A DNA stretch of 64,000 bases from Mycolicibacterium arabiense (lineage in GTDB: Bacteria; Actinomycetota; Actinomycetes; Mycobacteriales; Mycobacteriaceae): NCBI RefSeq assembly GCF_010731815.2, contig NZ_AP022593.1, positions 5,828,001 through 5,892,000 of the forward strand, read 5' to 3'. How positions within the stretch are numbered: the stretch's first letter is position 1; every line of letters begins with the position of its first letter. Shown piece after piece: positions 37,255 through 46,941 of the stretch. The position numbers were made by a program, and so were the translations under genes. The notes beneath the pieces are model-generated. The model made no database searches and had not been told where the DNA came from. It was given only the letters and a program-made list of their open reading frames with translations.

Positions 37255-38081
37255 GCGCGTCGGCGAAGAAGCAGCGGCGACCGGTCGTCCTCCTGCGCCC
37301 GGTGCCGGGTCCCTCGGTGGTGCACGACCTCTGGGCCGGAACCAAGCTCCTCGTCGTCGCGGGCATCGGCGTCCTGATGACGTTCTATCCGGGCTGGGTG
37401 CCCATCGGGTTGGTCGCGCTGTTGGTGTTCGTGACGGCGCGACTGGCGCACGTTCCGTGGGGGGCGCTGCCGTCGGTTCCGCGGGTGCTGTGGTTCCTGC
37501 TGTTCCTCGGCGGGTTCACGGCGTTCTTCGCCGCGGGCCCCCCTGAGGTCACGATCGGTTCGGTCACGCTGGGTCTCGGTGGCGTGTTGAACTTCCTTCA
37601 GCTCACCGCCTTGTCGCTGGTGCTGCTCGGCCTCGGCGCCCTGGTGTCGTGGACGACCAACGTTGCGGAGATCGCCCCTGCCGTAGCGAAACTCGGTCGG
37701 CCGCTGCGAGCCCTGCGGGTGCCGGTCGACGACTGGGCGGTCGCGCTCGCCCTGGCATTGCGCGCGTTCCCCATGCTGATCGACGAGTTCCGCGTGCTGT
37801 TCGCCGCGCGACGGCTGCGCCCGCGCGATCAGATCGACGGGCCCCGGCTGCGGCGCTGGGGGATCGAGGTGGTCGACCTGCTGGCGGCCGCCATCACCGT
37901 GGCGCTGCGCCGCGCAGACGAGATGGGCGACGCGATCACCGCACGCGGTGGGACGGGGCAGATCTCGGCGCAGCCGTCGGGTCCGAAGCTGCGCGACTGG
38001 GTGGCGATCGGGATCGTCACGGCGCTCAGCGCAGTGTCGCTCTACGTCGAACTGCTGACACCGCTGGCGACCAGCACCTAG
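37251..38081 (+). CDS. ECF transporter transmembrane component EcfT (Rv2325c-like)
   Basis: 276 residues; GTG start overlaps the preceding stop (GTGA). Five or so membrane helices ([14 protein letters not shown] onwards) and the cytoplasmic coupling helices with Ala-Arg-Xaa signatures, [10 protein letters not shown] at ~181 and ITARGGTG at ~230, that bind the two ATPase domains. With the upstream fused protein it forms a complete two-gene ECF importer. Confidence 0.9.
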   Translation: MSASAKKQRRPVVLLRPVPGPSVVHDLWAGTKLLVVAGIGVLMTFYPGWVPIGLVALLVFVTARLAHVPWGALPSVPRVLWFLLFLGGFTAFFAAGPPEVTIGSVTLGLGGVLNFLQLTALSLVLLGLGALVSWTTNVAEIAPAVAKLGRPLRALRVPVDDWAVALALALRAFPMLIDEFRVLFAARRLRPRDQIDGPRLRRWGIEVVDLLAAAITVALRRADEMGDAITARGGTGQISAQPSGPKLRDWVAIGIVTALSAVSLYVELLTPLATST

Positions 38082-38125
38082 CGCTCGCCCGCCGCTGCGG
38101 CACCCGATGCCATTACGGTGTAGTC

Positions 38126-39643
38126 GTGACAGCGCACCGCCGTGTGGATCCAGACTTCCTCGCGCTGCCCCGGCTGCAACTCGCCGATGCCGCGCTGACC
38201 GCGGCCCGCGCCGCCGGTGCCAGCTACGCCGACCTCCGCATCCACCGCATCACCACCGAGATCATCCAACTGCGCGACGGCGAACTCGAGACGTCGGTGA
38301 TCTCGCGCGAGCTGGGCCTCGCGGTGCGGGTCATCGTCGACGGCACGTGGGGGTTCGCCTCGCACGCCGAGCTGGCGCCGCGGGTTGCCGCCGACACCGC
38401 GCGACGTGCGGTTGCCGTCGCGACGACGCTCGCGCCGCTCAACGCCGAACGCATCGAGCTGGCCGATGAACCGGTGTACGCCAACGCGACCTGGGTGTCG
38501 GACTACGACGTCGACCCCTTCGCCGTGACCACGGCCGAGAAGATCGGCGTGCTCGACGAGTACTCGGGTCGATTGCTGGCGGCCGACGGGGTCGACCACG
38601 TGTCGGCGAGTCTTTACGCCGCCAAGGAGCAGACCTTCTACGCCGACACGTTCGGGTCGTCGATCACCCAGCAGCGGGTGCGGGTGCAACCCACCGTCGA
38701 GGCGGTCTCGGTGGATCCCGCCGCGGGCTCGTTCGAGTCGATGCGCTCGCTGGCCAGGCCGACCGCGCGCGGGTGGGAAGCGGTCGCAGGCGACGACGTG
38801 TGGGACTGGAGCACAGAACTCGCCGAACTGCCCACCCTGCTCGCCGAGAAGGTCAAGGCGCCGGGAGTGGTTGCCGGACCGACGGATCTGGTGATCGACC
38901 CGTCGAACCTGTGGTTGACGATCCACGAATCCATCGGCCACGCCACCGAGTACGACCGGGCGATCGGGTACGAGGCGGCGTATGCGGGCACCTCCTTCGC
39001 GACCCCGGACAAGCTCGGCAGCATGAAGTACGGCTCGCCGGTGATGAACGTGACCGCCGACCGCACCGTCGGTCACGGTCTTGCGACCATCGGCTACGAC
39101 GACGAAGGCGTGCGGGCGCAGAGCTGGGATCTGGTGCGCGAGGGCGTCTTCGTCGGCTACCAGCTCGACCGCGTGTTCGCGCGCCGGCTCGGCGTCGCCC
39201 GCTCCAACGGCTGCTCCTACGCCGACTCGCCGCACCACGTTCCGATCCAGCGGATGGCCAACGTGTCGCTCCAGCCCGCCGCCGAGGACGTCACCACCGA
39301 GGACCTGATCTCCCGGGTCGCCGACGGCATCTACGTGGTCGGCGACAAGTCGTGGTCGATCGACATGCAGCGCTACAACTTCCAGTTCACCGGTCAGCGC
39401 TTCTTCCGCATCCGCGACGGGCGGCTGGACGGACAGGTCCGCGACGTCGCCTACCAGGCCACCACCACGGACTTCTGGGGGGCGATGGAAGCCGTCGGCG
39501 GACCGTCCACCTGGCAGCTCGGCGGCGCATTCAACTGCGGCAAGGCCCAGCCCGGCCAGGTTGCCGCCGTCAGCCACGGCTGCCCGTCGGCGCTGTTCCG
39601 CGGGATCAACGTGTTGAACACGCGTGAGGAGTCGGGCCGCTGA
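38126..39643 (+). CDS. tldD: TldD-like metalloprotease (Rv2315c-like)
   Basis: Peptidase of the TldD/PmbA (U62) family; in other bacteria the TldD/TldE pair processes modified peptides and unfolded peptides. 505 residues from the GTG at 38126, equal to the length I recall for Rv2315c. Active-site motif IHESIGHATE (HExxxH) at ~262-267, with GHGLATIGYDDEGV and NTREESG near the C-terminus typical of TldD. TldD holds the zinc; TldE follows 25 nt later. Cytoplasmic. Confidence 0.93.
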   Translation: MTAHRRVDPDFLALPRLQLADAALTAARAAGASYADLRIHRITTEIIQLRDGELETSVISRELGLAVRVIVDGTWGFASHAELAPRVAADTARRAVAVATTLAPLNAERIELADEPVYANATWVSDYDVDPFAVTTAEKIGVLDEYSGRLLAADGVDHVSASLYAAKEQTFYADTFGSSITQQRVRVQPTVEAVSVDPAAGSFESMRSLARPTARGWEAVAGDDVWDWSTELAELPTLLAEKVKAPGVVAGPTDLVIDPSNLWLTIHESIGHATEYDRAIGYEAAYAGTSFATPDKLGSMKYGSPVMNVTADRTVGHGLATIGYDDEGVRAQSWDLVREGVFVGYQLDRVFARRLGVARSNGCSYADSPHHVPIQRMANVSLQPAAEDVTTEDLISRVADGIYVVGDKSWSIDMQRYNFQFTGQRFFRIRDGRLDGQVRDVAYQATTTDFWGAMEAVGGPSTWQLGGAFNCGKAQPGQVAAVSHGCPSALFRGINVLNTREESGR

Positions 39644-39668
39644 TGAGCGCAGCGAAGAGGAGTCAGCC

Positions 39669-41039
39669 ATGATCGGCGCACCGCGGGTGGTGGAACTGGC
39701 TCTGGCAGAGGCGAAACGGCGCGGTGGAGCCGACGAGACCATCGTCTTGGTCACCGACCGGTCGACCGCCTCACTGCGGTGGGCGGGGAACTCGATGACC
39801 ACCAACGGCGAGTCGCTCGGACGCGACACCACCGTGATCTCGATCGTCCGCCGCGGTGACGCGGCGTTCGTCGGTTCGGTGAAGTCCAGTGAGGTCGACC
39901 CGAATGCCGTTGCACCGTTGGTGGCGGCGTCGCAGGCGGCGGCCGCGGCGGCGCCCGAGGCACGCGATGCAGCACCGGCATTGGCGGGCACGCCTGCTCC
40001 CGGTGACTGGCACGATCCGGTACCGACGACGGGCGCCACGGTGTTCGGTGGCGTGGCGCAGAGCCTGGCGCGCGGGTTCCGCGCCGCCGACACGCTGTAC
40101 GGCTTCGCCAGGCACGAACTCGAGACGACGTTCGTCGCCACGTCGAACGGTCTGCGCCGCAGGCACACTCAGCCGACCGGCACCGTGGAGATCAATGCCA
40201 AGCGGTCCGGCGGCAGTGCGTGGGCCGGGGTCAGCACGCCTGACTTCGTCGACGTTCCAACTGATTCGATGCTGGACGACCTGGCGACCAGGCTCGGCTG
40301 GTCGGAGCGCACCGTCGAGCTGCCCGCGGGGCGGTACGAGACGCTGATGCCTCCCTCGACCGTCGCCGACATGATGATCTATCTGGCGTGGAGCATGGAC
40401 GGCCGCGGCGCGCAGGAAGGTCGCACGGCGCTGTCCGCGCCAGGGGGCACGCGGTTGGGGGAGCGCCTCGGTGACCTCGGGCTGACCCTGTACTCCGACC
40501 CCGACGCGGCAGGCCTTCGGTGCTCGCCGTTCGTGACCGCGACGAGTTCGTCGGAGCGGGCGTCGGTGTTCGACAATGGGATGGACATCGGCCGCGTCGA
40601 CTGGTTGCGCGACGGTGCGGTCAACGCGCTGGCCTACCCGCGCGCGGCGGCGGCCGAGTTCGGCGTACCGGTCACGGTGGCGGCCGACAACCTGCTGATG
40701 ACGGGCGGGACGGCCAGTCTGGCGGACATGGTGGCAAGCACCGAGCGCGGACTGTTGCTCACGACGTTGTGGTACATGCGTGAGGTCGATCCCACCGTTC
40801 TGCTACTCACGGGGCTGACCCGCGACGGGGTGTACCTGGTCGAGGATGGCGAAGTCACCGCCGCAGTCAACAACTTCCGCTTCAACGAGAGCCCTCTGGA
40901 CCTGCTGCGGCGCGCGACCGAGGCGGGCGTCAGCGAGGTCACCTTGCCGCGAGAGTGGGGTGACTGGGCGACGCGGGCGGCCATGCCGTCGCTGCGGATT
41001 CCCGACTTCCACATGTCATCGGTGAGCCAGGCGCAATAA
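39669..41039 (+). CDS. tldE: TldE/PmbA-like protein (Rv2314c-like)
   Basis: Partner subunit of TldD, without the HExxxH motif as usual for TldE. 456 residues; ATG at 39669 with AGGAG 7 nt upstream. Family features: LRWAGNSMTTNGES near the N-terminus and LADNLLMTGG-like AADNLLMTGGTASLADMV, then NNFRFNESPLDLL at the C-terminus, which builds the heterodimer active-site cleft. Co-transcribed with tldD. Confidence 0.92.
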   Translation: MIGAPRVVELALAEAKRRGGADETIVLVTDRSTASLRWAGNSMTTNGESLGRDTTVISIVRRGDAAFVGSVKSSEVDPNAVAPLVAASQAAAAAAPEARDAAPALAGTPAPGDWHDPVPTTGATVFGGVAQSLARGFRAADTLYGFARHELETTFVATSNGLRRRHTQPTGTVEINAKRSGGSAWAGVSTPDFVDVPTDSMLDDLATRLGWSERTVELPAGRYETLMPPSTVADMMIYLAWSMDGRGAQEGRTALSAPGGTRLGERLGDLGLTLYSDPDAAGLRCSPFVTATSSSERASVFDNGMDIGRVDWLRDGAVNALAYPRAAAAEFGVPVTVAADNLLMTGGTASLADMVASTERGLLLTTLWYMREVDPTVLLLTGLTRDGVYLVEDGEVTAAVNNFRFNESPLDLLRRATEAGVSEVTLPREWGDWATRAAMPSLRIPDFHMSSVSQAQ

Positions 41040-41046
41040 TCGCGAC

Positions 41047-41874
41047 ATGGACCTTCCGGAAGCACCGTATGACCTGCTGAGCCGGATGATCGCGGTGTCG
41101 CCGAGCGACCTCGGCCCGGTAAATGCGCAGGTGCGTCGCGTATGCGCGGACGCGATGTCGCTGCCCGCCTTGCCCTCGGATTCGGCCGCATCCGACGGTG
41201 CCGCGATTCGCGACTTCGCCGAGCAGTTCGCGGCCGACGTGTCGTCGATCAGCGAAGCCCAGCGAGGTGCCTTCCTGGCGGCCACCGGCAACGACGCGTT
41301 CACGGTGACGGTCTGCGTGTTCATCGCCGACTTCGTGCCGAGGGTGTCGGCCGGTCTGGCGGCGCTGGGTCTGCCCGCCATCCCGGAACCGGCTGGCTGG
41401 GACCACGATGTCGAGCCGATCGACCTGGTGCTCAACCGCTTTGCGCCGACGGTCGGTGCGATGCGGGCCTTGGATCCCGTGACTACCGAGGTGGTGCGGT
41501 TGCGCGGCGCAGTCCAGCATGCGTGCCGCCTGTGCAAGTCGCTGCGCGAGGGTGCGGCGCTCGACGCCGGTGGCAGTGAATCCATGTACGGCGACATCGA
41601 AAGCTACGAGACGTCCGAACTGCTCGATGGGCGGCACAAGGCGGCGCTTCGCTTCGTCGATGCGTTGATTTGGACGCCCTCGCGCATCGAACCCGACGTG
41701 GCTGCCGGCGTGCACGAGCACTTCAGTGCCAGCGAGGCACTGGAGCTGACGCTGGACGTGATGCGCAACGCCGCCAACAAGATTGCCGTCGCGTTGGCGG
41801 CCGATGCGCCCCGCGTCGCAGAGGGCACCGAGCGGTACCTGCTGGGTAGCGACGGCCAGCCGGTGTACGCCTGA
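41047..41874 (+). CDS. AhpD/carboxymuconolactone decarboxylase-like protein with CxxC (Rv2313c-like)
   Basis: 275 residues, helical, cytoplasmic. The C-terminal half carries EVVRLRGAVQHACRLCKSLREG, the CxxC and flanking pattern of AhpD-like peroxidase reductases, followed by a helix pair like the family core (HKAALRFVDALIW; SASEALELTLDVMRNAANKIAVAL). The N-terminal half (~1-130) is not a recognised domain and may be a duplicated helical fold without cysteines. Starts 7 nt after tldE, so it is in the same operon. A redox or peroxidase role is inference. Confidence 0.78.
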   Translation: MDLPEAPYDLLSRMIAVSPSDLGPVNAQVRRVCADAMSLPALPSDSAASDGAAIRDFAEQFAADVSSISEAQRGAFLAATGNDAFTVTVCVFIADFVPRVSAGLAALGLPAIPEPAGWDHDVEPIDLVLNRFAPTVGAMRALDPVTTEVVRLRGAVQHACRLCKSLREGAALDAGGSESMYGDIESYETSELLDGRHKAALRFVDALIWTPSRIEPDVAAGVHEHFSASEALELTLDVMRNAANKIAVALAADAPRVAEGTERYLLGSDGQPVYA

Positions 41875-42341
41875 GGGCAGGGCCTCGCCGTCAAATACCG
41901 TTCGCCGCAGTCACAGTCGGCGATTGGGCCGTTGCCGTCGGCATCTTGGGGCCGACGGCACAGGTGGGTGACGCGCTCTCCGACGGCCTTTTCCGCGTCG
42001 ACCGGCGGGCTGTCGCCGCGCGGCACCTCTGGCGGTGCGGGCCGGGTACACAGCTAAGCGCTCCCCTGATCAAGACTCGCAGGGATCGGCGCGACGGGAG
42101 TTCAGCGGAGAGTTCGAGACGTTGACTACGGAAACATTGCTGACGACCGATCTTGACTTCCCCGGTGACGCTCGCGGGACGTCGAGGCTTCTTGCCCGAC
42201 GACCGGCATATTGATTGATCATCGCTGATCAGACGCTATTTCAAGATCGTACGAAAGTTCGAAAAAACCTTTGGTTTTGATTGCCCGCCGATGTTTGCGG
42301 TGTTAGCCTCGTCACACATTCGTTCCTGGGGAGGAAACATC
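41875..42341 (+). promoter_or_regulatory. 467-bp intergenic region with AT-rich promoter region for the secreted protein
   Basis: No convincing gene. The first ~190 bp have coding-like composition on the minus strand but no supported start. From ~42180 the DNA turns AT-rich. It contains TGATCA-TCGC-TGATCA (42216-42231), a paired palindrome, and a likely promoter TTGCCC (42281-42286), 17-bp spacer, TAGCCT (42304-42309), followed by the ribosome binding site GGGGAGG before the ATG at 42342. Confidence 0.5.
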
Positions 42342-45005
42342 ATGGGGAGACATCGTCAGAAGGCTGTGCGTCGGTCGTTGCGCAAAGCAGCAATGATCAG
42401 TGCCGTAACCACGACTACGGCTGCGCTCACGGTCAGTCTGACTGCACCAACGGCCACTGCCGCCGCGCTGCCGTCGCCCGTCTACTCGGATCAGGACGTG
42501 GCGCTGGCTGCGGCCACCTTCCCGACCTTCGCCGATGCACTCGCCGCGCTCGGCATCGACGTGCCGTCGCTCGACCAGTTGATCCCGATCCCAACGACCA
42601 TTCCGATCCCCGGCGGCGATCCTATCGACCTGCCGGTTAAGGTGATCACGACCGGGCCGCCCTTCGGCGCGCTGGGAATCCTCGGCCTCAACCCGACGTG
42701 GGTGCCTGCGCTTCCGAGCGAGATCGCCAACGCGATCAACACGACGCCCTATGGCGGGATCGACACCACCATCGGCGTTCCGCCGACGACGATCCCCACG
42801 CCGGGCTACGACACGTTGCGGACGGAGGCTTACAACGCTGCCTACAACGCCGCGTATCAACCGACGTACAACACCGTCTACAACGCCACCTTCAACTCGG
42901 CGCGCAACAGCATCGGCTGCCGGTTCCTCAGTAGCAGTGCGCGCGACAACTGTGCCAAGGCCATCGCGACCCCACTCGCCACCGCTGCGGCAAACACCGC
43001 TGCGACGGCCGCAGGCAACCTCGCCGCTGGTTTGGTGCCCAAGGAGATCACCGTCGGTGCATCCGTGCCGATCAGCGTGCCGAACTTGCGCGTCCCGATC
43101 GTGATCGCCTTCGGTCTCGGTTCACTGGCCACCGGCATGGCCTATCCCGACGTCGTCGCCGACCTGCCGAACCAGCCCGGTGGGGCTAACGACCCCACGC
43201 CCAGCGTGGGGGAGACCTCACTGACCATCCTGCCGATGATCCTGCTGCGCAACCCTGGTCGCGCGGACGGTGGTCTCGCCGCACGCTTTGCACCCCTGCT
43301 GGACCCATTCCTCGCAGCCCTCGGGCAGAACAGTGTCGTAACCCCCGAAGTCGATGTGGAGCAGAGCGGCGGGGCGGTCCTGGTGCCGATCAAGGTCGAC
43401 GGCACCGTGGAGTACGACCCGCTGTCGGACTTCGCGGCGTGGCCGAACCCGTTCACCCTCGCCAACAACGGTGCCGCTCTCCTGTTCCCCACGTACATCC
43501 TGCGGGGTACTGATGTCACCAACCCGGCGGTGCTGGCATCCATCCTCGAACCGGTGCTCGGCAGCGTACTTGGGAACGTCTTGTCGGCGGCGATCGGTGA
43601 CGGCAAGACGGTCGACGTGACGACGGAGATCCTCGGGCAGCCAATCACGTTCCCTCTCAACATCAGCCGGGAAACCCTGGTCGACCTGGCCAATGGCCTG
43701 GGTCTCGACATCCCCGAAGAGGGCTTCGAGGCGCTCAACCAATTCTTCACGTTCGAATCGGACGCCCTACCGCTGCTGGAGCCGTTCCGGTACCCGACCG
43801 ACATCGCGAACCTGTTCACCGGGGGAGCGTTCGGGTTCACCAACCCGTTCGCCGACGCACTCGAGCCAGCGCTGAAGCTGCTGGTAAATCTCGGGTACAC
43901 CAACGTGACCCAGGACATGACGAACCCCCTGGACCCCTACCCCCGCGACTTCTCGGGGAACTTCGGCAGCGAGTTCGCGCCGTTCCTCAGCTTCCCCGAC
44001 GTCGACTACGGCCGAGTGCCACAGGATCTGCTCACGGCGCTAGTGGCAGGCACGCAGAATGCGTTCTTCAGCGGGGTGCCAGGGGTGCGCGGACCGCTGG
44101 CCGGCCCGAACCCGCTGGCGATCATCGCCGGGCTCCTCGGATTGCCGACGGGCCCGACCGCGCTGCCAGGACTGCTCGAAGCCTTCCCGGACCTCGGCAA
44201 CGTCATCGGCGGGAATCTCGGTCTGCCACAAGAGGGTTTGGCTACGCTGGCGGCCCCCGCCGGTGGCAACTCGACTGCGCTGGCGGTTGCCGACTCGAAC
44301 GACCCACTCGTTCGGTTCGGTGAAGTGGTGGCCAACACCGTCGCCGAGTTCCAGAAGCCCGGCGCGATCGGATACCAGGACTACACCCCCACTACGGGGC
44401 CGGTGGATTCGGCCGCAGACATCATCGAGGGCCTCGGCGCCTCGGGCCTGCGCCTGCTCGCGTCCCTCGTGCTCGGGCCCGCCCGCCTGGCGACTCTCGC
44501 CTCGGGCAATCCGGATGCACTGCGTGATCTGATCGAGAACACGATCGACGCTCCGCTGTACGTGGCGGACCCGGCGATCTTCGGAGTGCGGGATGCGCTG
44601 CCCTCGGGACTCGCTCCCGGAATCACCAACGTGCGCAACACCGCCCAGGGCGCGACCGACCAGGTCAACGGTGCCGTCCTGCCGAACGTGCCCGACGTGC
44701 CGTCAGCGCCGGCCGGTGCCGGGGCCTCCATCCCGGCCGGCGCGGGCACCACGCAGGTGAAGTCGACCGGCGCCCAGCCGACGACGGAGCCGAAGACGCC
44801 GGCCAACAAGCCGGAGTTCAACGTGGTCCGCGACAACCCGATCTCGGGAGCCATCAAGGGCGTTCACGACGGCCTCGCCGAGGTCGGCAAGAACCTCCAG
44901 AAGGTCTTCACGCCGCCCAAGGCCGAGGAGTCCGACACCGGAACCTCCGCCCCGGCCGACGGAACACCGCAGGATGCAGCCGCCGACGACGGCGATTCGG
45001 AGTAG
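42342..45005 (+). CDS. Large secreted mycobacterial protein of unknown function with YNxx repeat
   Basis: 887 residues. The N-terminus is a signal peptide with a long basic head (MGRHRQKAVRRSLRKAA) and a hydrophobic core ending near APTATAAA. Residues 164-187 form a four-residue tandem repeat, YNAA YNAA YQPT YNTV YNAT FNSA, followed by two cysteines (~193-205). The central part contains hydrophobic alpha/beta segments (TILPMILLRNP, then PLLDPFLAALG) reminiscent of proteins with PE-PPE-type hydrolase folds, but no GxSxG nucleophile elbow that I can point to. The C-terminal ~180 residues are Pro/Ala/Thr-rich and end acidic. No domain is assigned with confidence. Strong promoter, ribosome binding site and terminator mark a single-gene unit. 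Confidence 0.8.
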   Translation: MGRHRQKAVRRSLRKAAMISAVTTTTAALTVSLTAPTATAAALPSPVYSDQDVALAAATFPTFADALAALGIDVPSLDQLIPIPTTIPIPGGDPIDLPVKVITTGPPFGALGILGLNPTWVPALPSEIANAINTTPYGGIDTTIGVPPTTIPTPGYDTLRTEAYNAAYNAAYQPTYNTVYNATFNSARNSIGCRFLSSSARDNCAKAIATPLATAAANTAATAAGNLAAGLVPKEITVGASVPISVPNLRVPIVIAFGLGSLATGMAYPDVVADLPNQPGGANDPTPSVGETSLTILPMILLRNPGRADGGLAARFAPLLDPFLAALGQNSVVTPEVDVEQSGGAVLVPIKVDGTVEYDPLSDFAAWPNPFTLANNGAALLFPTYILRGTDVTNPAVLASILEPVLGSVLGNVLSAAIGDGKTVDVTTEILGQPITFPLNISRETLVDLANGLGLDIPEEGFEALNQFFTFESDALPLLEPFRYPTDIANLFTGGAFGFTNPFADALEPALKLLVNLGYTNVTQDMTNPLDPYPRDFSGNFGSEFAPFLSFPDVDYGRVPQDLLTALVAGTQNAFFSGVPGVRGPLAGPNPLAIIAGLLGLPTGPTALPGLLEAFPDLGNVIGGNLGLPQEGLATLAAPAGGNSTALAVADSNDPLVRFGEVVANTVAEFQKPGAIGYQDYTPTTGPVDSAADIIEGLGASGLRLLASLVLGPARLATLASGNPDALRDLIENTIDAPLYVADPAIFGVRDALPSGLAPGITNVRNTAQGATDQVNGAVLPNVPDVPSAPAGAGASIPAGAGTTQVKSTGAQPTTEPKTPANKPEFNVVRDNPISGAIKGVHDGLAEVGKNLQKVFTPPKAEESDTGTSAPADGTPQDAAADDGDSE

Positions 45006-45017
45006 CCCGTACCGCCG

Positions 45018-45051
45018 GACAAGCCCCCTCGCCGATGCGAGGGGGCTTGTC
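45018..45051 (+). terminator. Hairpin terminator after the secreted protein gene
   Basis: A perfect 15-bp stem (GACAAGCCCCCTCGC and its complement) with a CGAT loop, 12 nt after the stop codon. No T-run follows, as is common for actinobacterial terminators. Confidence 0.85.
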
Positions 45052-45145
45052 GCGTGCGGAGGACCTGAAAGGTGCTGGGGTACGATATTTCCACGTTTAG
45101 CGGTGGGCTTTGCTGTGCACGTCATCGAAGCAGGCTAGGCGGATC

Positions 45146-45219
45146 GGGGCGGTAGCTCAGTCGGTCAGAGCTGGGGACTCATAATCCCTAGGTCGCGGGT
45201 TCGAGCCCCGCCCGCCCCA
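45146..45219 (+). tRNA. tRNA with CAT anticodon (elongator Met type)
   Basis: Acceptor stem GGGGCGG/CCGCCCC, D-arm GCTCAG...GAGC, anticodon loop CTCATAA (anticodon CAT), T-arm GCGGG-TTCGAGC-CCCGC, discriminator A, no encoded CCA. The first pair is G-C, so it is not the initiator tRNA (which has a C-A mismatch). It could be elongator Met or the lysidine-modified Ile2; sequence alone does not decide. Confidence 0.93.
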
Positions 45220-45348
45220 CTTCGCATCCGCGAACGTCGACTTTCCGTCGACGATCGCCGTCGAAGACGACGACAAGTCGACGCTCGCCGAGTGCCCCGT
45301 CGAGCGTGTCTGACCACCTCCACGGTCTGCGTGGAGCATGATCACGGC

Positions 45349-46071
45349 ATGCTGGCGGTCGATCTGCTGACCCGTGTCGGGCTCGCGACCCTGCTCGGCG
45401 TCGCAATCGGGTTCGAGCGTCAGTGGCGGTCGCGGATGGCGGGCCTGCAGACCATGGCCCTGGTCAGCATGGGCTCGTCGCTGTTCCTGATCCTGAGCGC
45501 CTACAGCTTCGACCAGGAGGGTGACCGGCTTCGCGTCGCGGCCCAGATCGTTTCGGGGATCGGCTTTCTCGGCGCCGGCGTCATCATGAAGCAAGGATTG
45601 TCCGTGACGGGCCTGAACACCGCCGCCACGCTCTGGTCCACGGCGGCCGTCGGCGCGCTCGCCGGCGCGTGGATGTGGCGCGAGGCGATCGCCGGTGCCA
45701 CGGTCATCGTCGCGGCCAACTGGTTCCTACAACCGCTGGCCAATCGCATGGACCGCGTCCACACCGCGGGCCGCAGCCGGGAAGTCGCGGCCGCCGACTA
45801 CCTGGTCGAGGTGATGTGTCCGCGGGAGGCGGGCGCGGCCGTCAAGGCCTTGATCTCGACTGCGCTGCCCTCCCCGGCTTTCCGACTGCGCGCCGTGCGG
45901 ACCCGGCCGGCTCACGACCCCGGCCACGTCGAGGTGGAGGCCGAGTACTTCACGTCGGCGCGCGACGACCAGGCCGCCGAGACGGCGGTCCGGGAACTCA
46001 GTCAGCACGATGGCGTGACATCGGTGAGCTGGCGCATCGCCGACGAGCAGGCCGCGGACTGGACCCGGTGA
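45349..46071 (+). CDS. mgtC: MgtC/SapB-family membrane protein
   Basis: 240 residues with four or five N-terminal membrane helices. Core motif: LLGVAIGFERQWRSRMAGLQTMALVSMGSSLF, then GIGFLGAGVIMKQG and GLNTAATLWSTAAVG, all typical of MgtC. The C-terminal ~90 residues are a soluble ACT-like domain found in mycobacterial MgtC, which is linked to growth at low magnesium and in macrophages. ATG at 45349. The next (broken) gene starts with a 4-nt overlap. No Mg2+ riboswitch is visible; a tRNA gene lies upstream. Confidence 0.9.
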   Translation: MLAVDLLTRVGLATLLGVAIGFERQWRSRMAGLQTMALVSMGSSLFLILSAYSFDQEGDRLRVAAQIVSGIGFLGAGVIMKQGLSVTGLNTAATLWSTAAVGALAGAWMWREAIAGATVIVAANWFLQPLANRMDRVHTAGRSREVAAADYLVEVMCPREAGAAVKALISTALPSPAFRLRAVRTRPAHDPGHVEVEAEYFTSARDDQAAETAVRELSQHDGVTSVSWRIADEQAADWTR

Positions 46072-46941
46072 CCCGCGGGGTCGTCGTGCATCGCCTCGGT
46101 TCGCCCGCTGCGGGGAACAACCGCGCGGTCGGCAGGCAGCGCGTGCGGATGCTGCGGATCTATTTGAGCGCGACGACGTTCCTCTACTCCTACGGGGTCG
46201 TCTTCACCCTGTTCCCCGTGCGCACCGACCTGGAGTACGGCAATCCGGTCGGCGGCATCATCGCCATCGCCGTGGGCGTCCTCGGACTGCTCCAGCTCGT
46301 GGTCAAACCCGACCGGTTCACGCCGGCTACATGGGCTGCGATCGCGGCGACCCCGATCGTGATGGCGTTCCACGTCACCATCACCGCCGAATACGTCTGC
46401 CTGATCGCGCCGATGTTCCTTGCGATGTACATCCGCGCCTTCCATCCGACTCGCCGGGCATGGACGCTGATCGCCGTCCTCACCGCCGCCTGCGTGCTGG
46501 CCGTCGCCATCGCGCCTGCTCCGCACGTCGGCGTCATCACCTTCCTGATCATCACCGTGGCGATCACCGGCGCCGCAGAATCCTTCGGCCTACTCGTGCG
46601 TGCGATGTTCACCGCAGCCTGCACCGACCCCCTCACGGGTCTGCTGAACCGCGCGGGTTGGGAGATCGAGACCACGGACCTGCTTGCGCGACACCGCGCT
46701 ACGCCGGTAGCGGTGACCGTCGTCGCCCTCAACATCGACGGCCCGACGCACGGTGCTGGCCAGGCTGGGGGGCGACGAGTTCGCTGCCTGCTTCGTCGGC
46801 GAAAGCCCGGACAGTGTCGAGGAATTCATCCGCGACGTGCGCCGGCTCACGCCCGACGTCAGCCTCGGTACGGCCACCCAGACGTCGCCCTCGGCCAACA
46901 TCGCCGACCTCTGTGCCCGCGGAGTGACCGGCCGCGGTTAG
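46068..46941 (+). pseudogene. Diguanylate cyclase pseudogene (membrane sensor plus broken GGDEF)
   Basis: The frame starts with GTGA overlap to mgtC and encodes six hydrophobic helices (LRIYLSATTFLYSYGVVF onwards) and the start of a GGDEF domain, CTDPLTGLLNRAGWE, to LNIDG near 46742. There the frame becomes nonsense. In another frame, from ~46744, TVLARLGGDEFAACFVGE continues the domain to a stop at 46941. Comparison with the intact neighbour shows about 30 residues missing between NIDG and the VLARLGGDEF part, so this is an out-of-frame deletion, not a single-base error. Read in its first frame, the remainder is shifted sequence running to about 47069. The product cannot be an active cyclase. 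Confidence 0.85.

Noticed and set aside
41604..42026. Minus-strand frame with a Cys-rich stretch (ADCDCGERYL) after the CxxC protein gene
   Set aside because: Overlaps the well-supported plus gene for most of its length, has no ribosome site and no recognisable domain.
45146..45219. Initiator tRNA-fMet
   Set aside because: The acceptor begins with a normal G-C pair, while initiators carry an unpaired C-A at that position.
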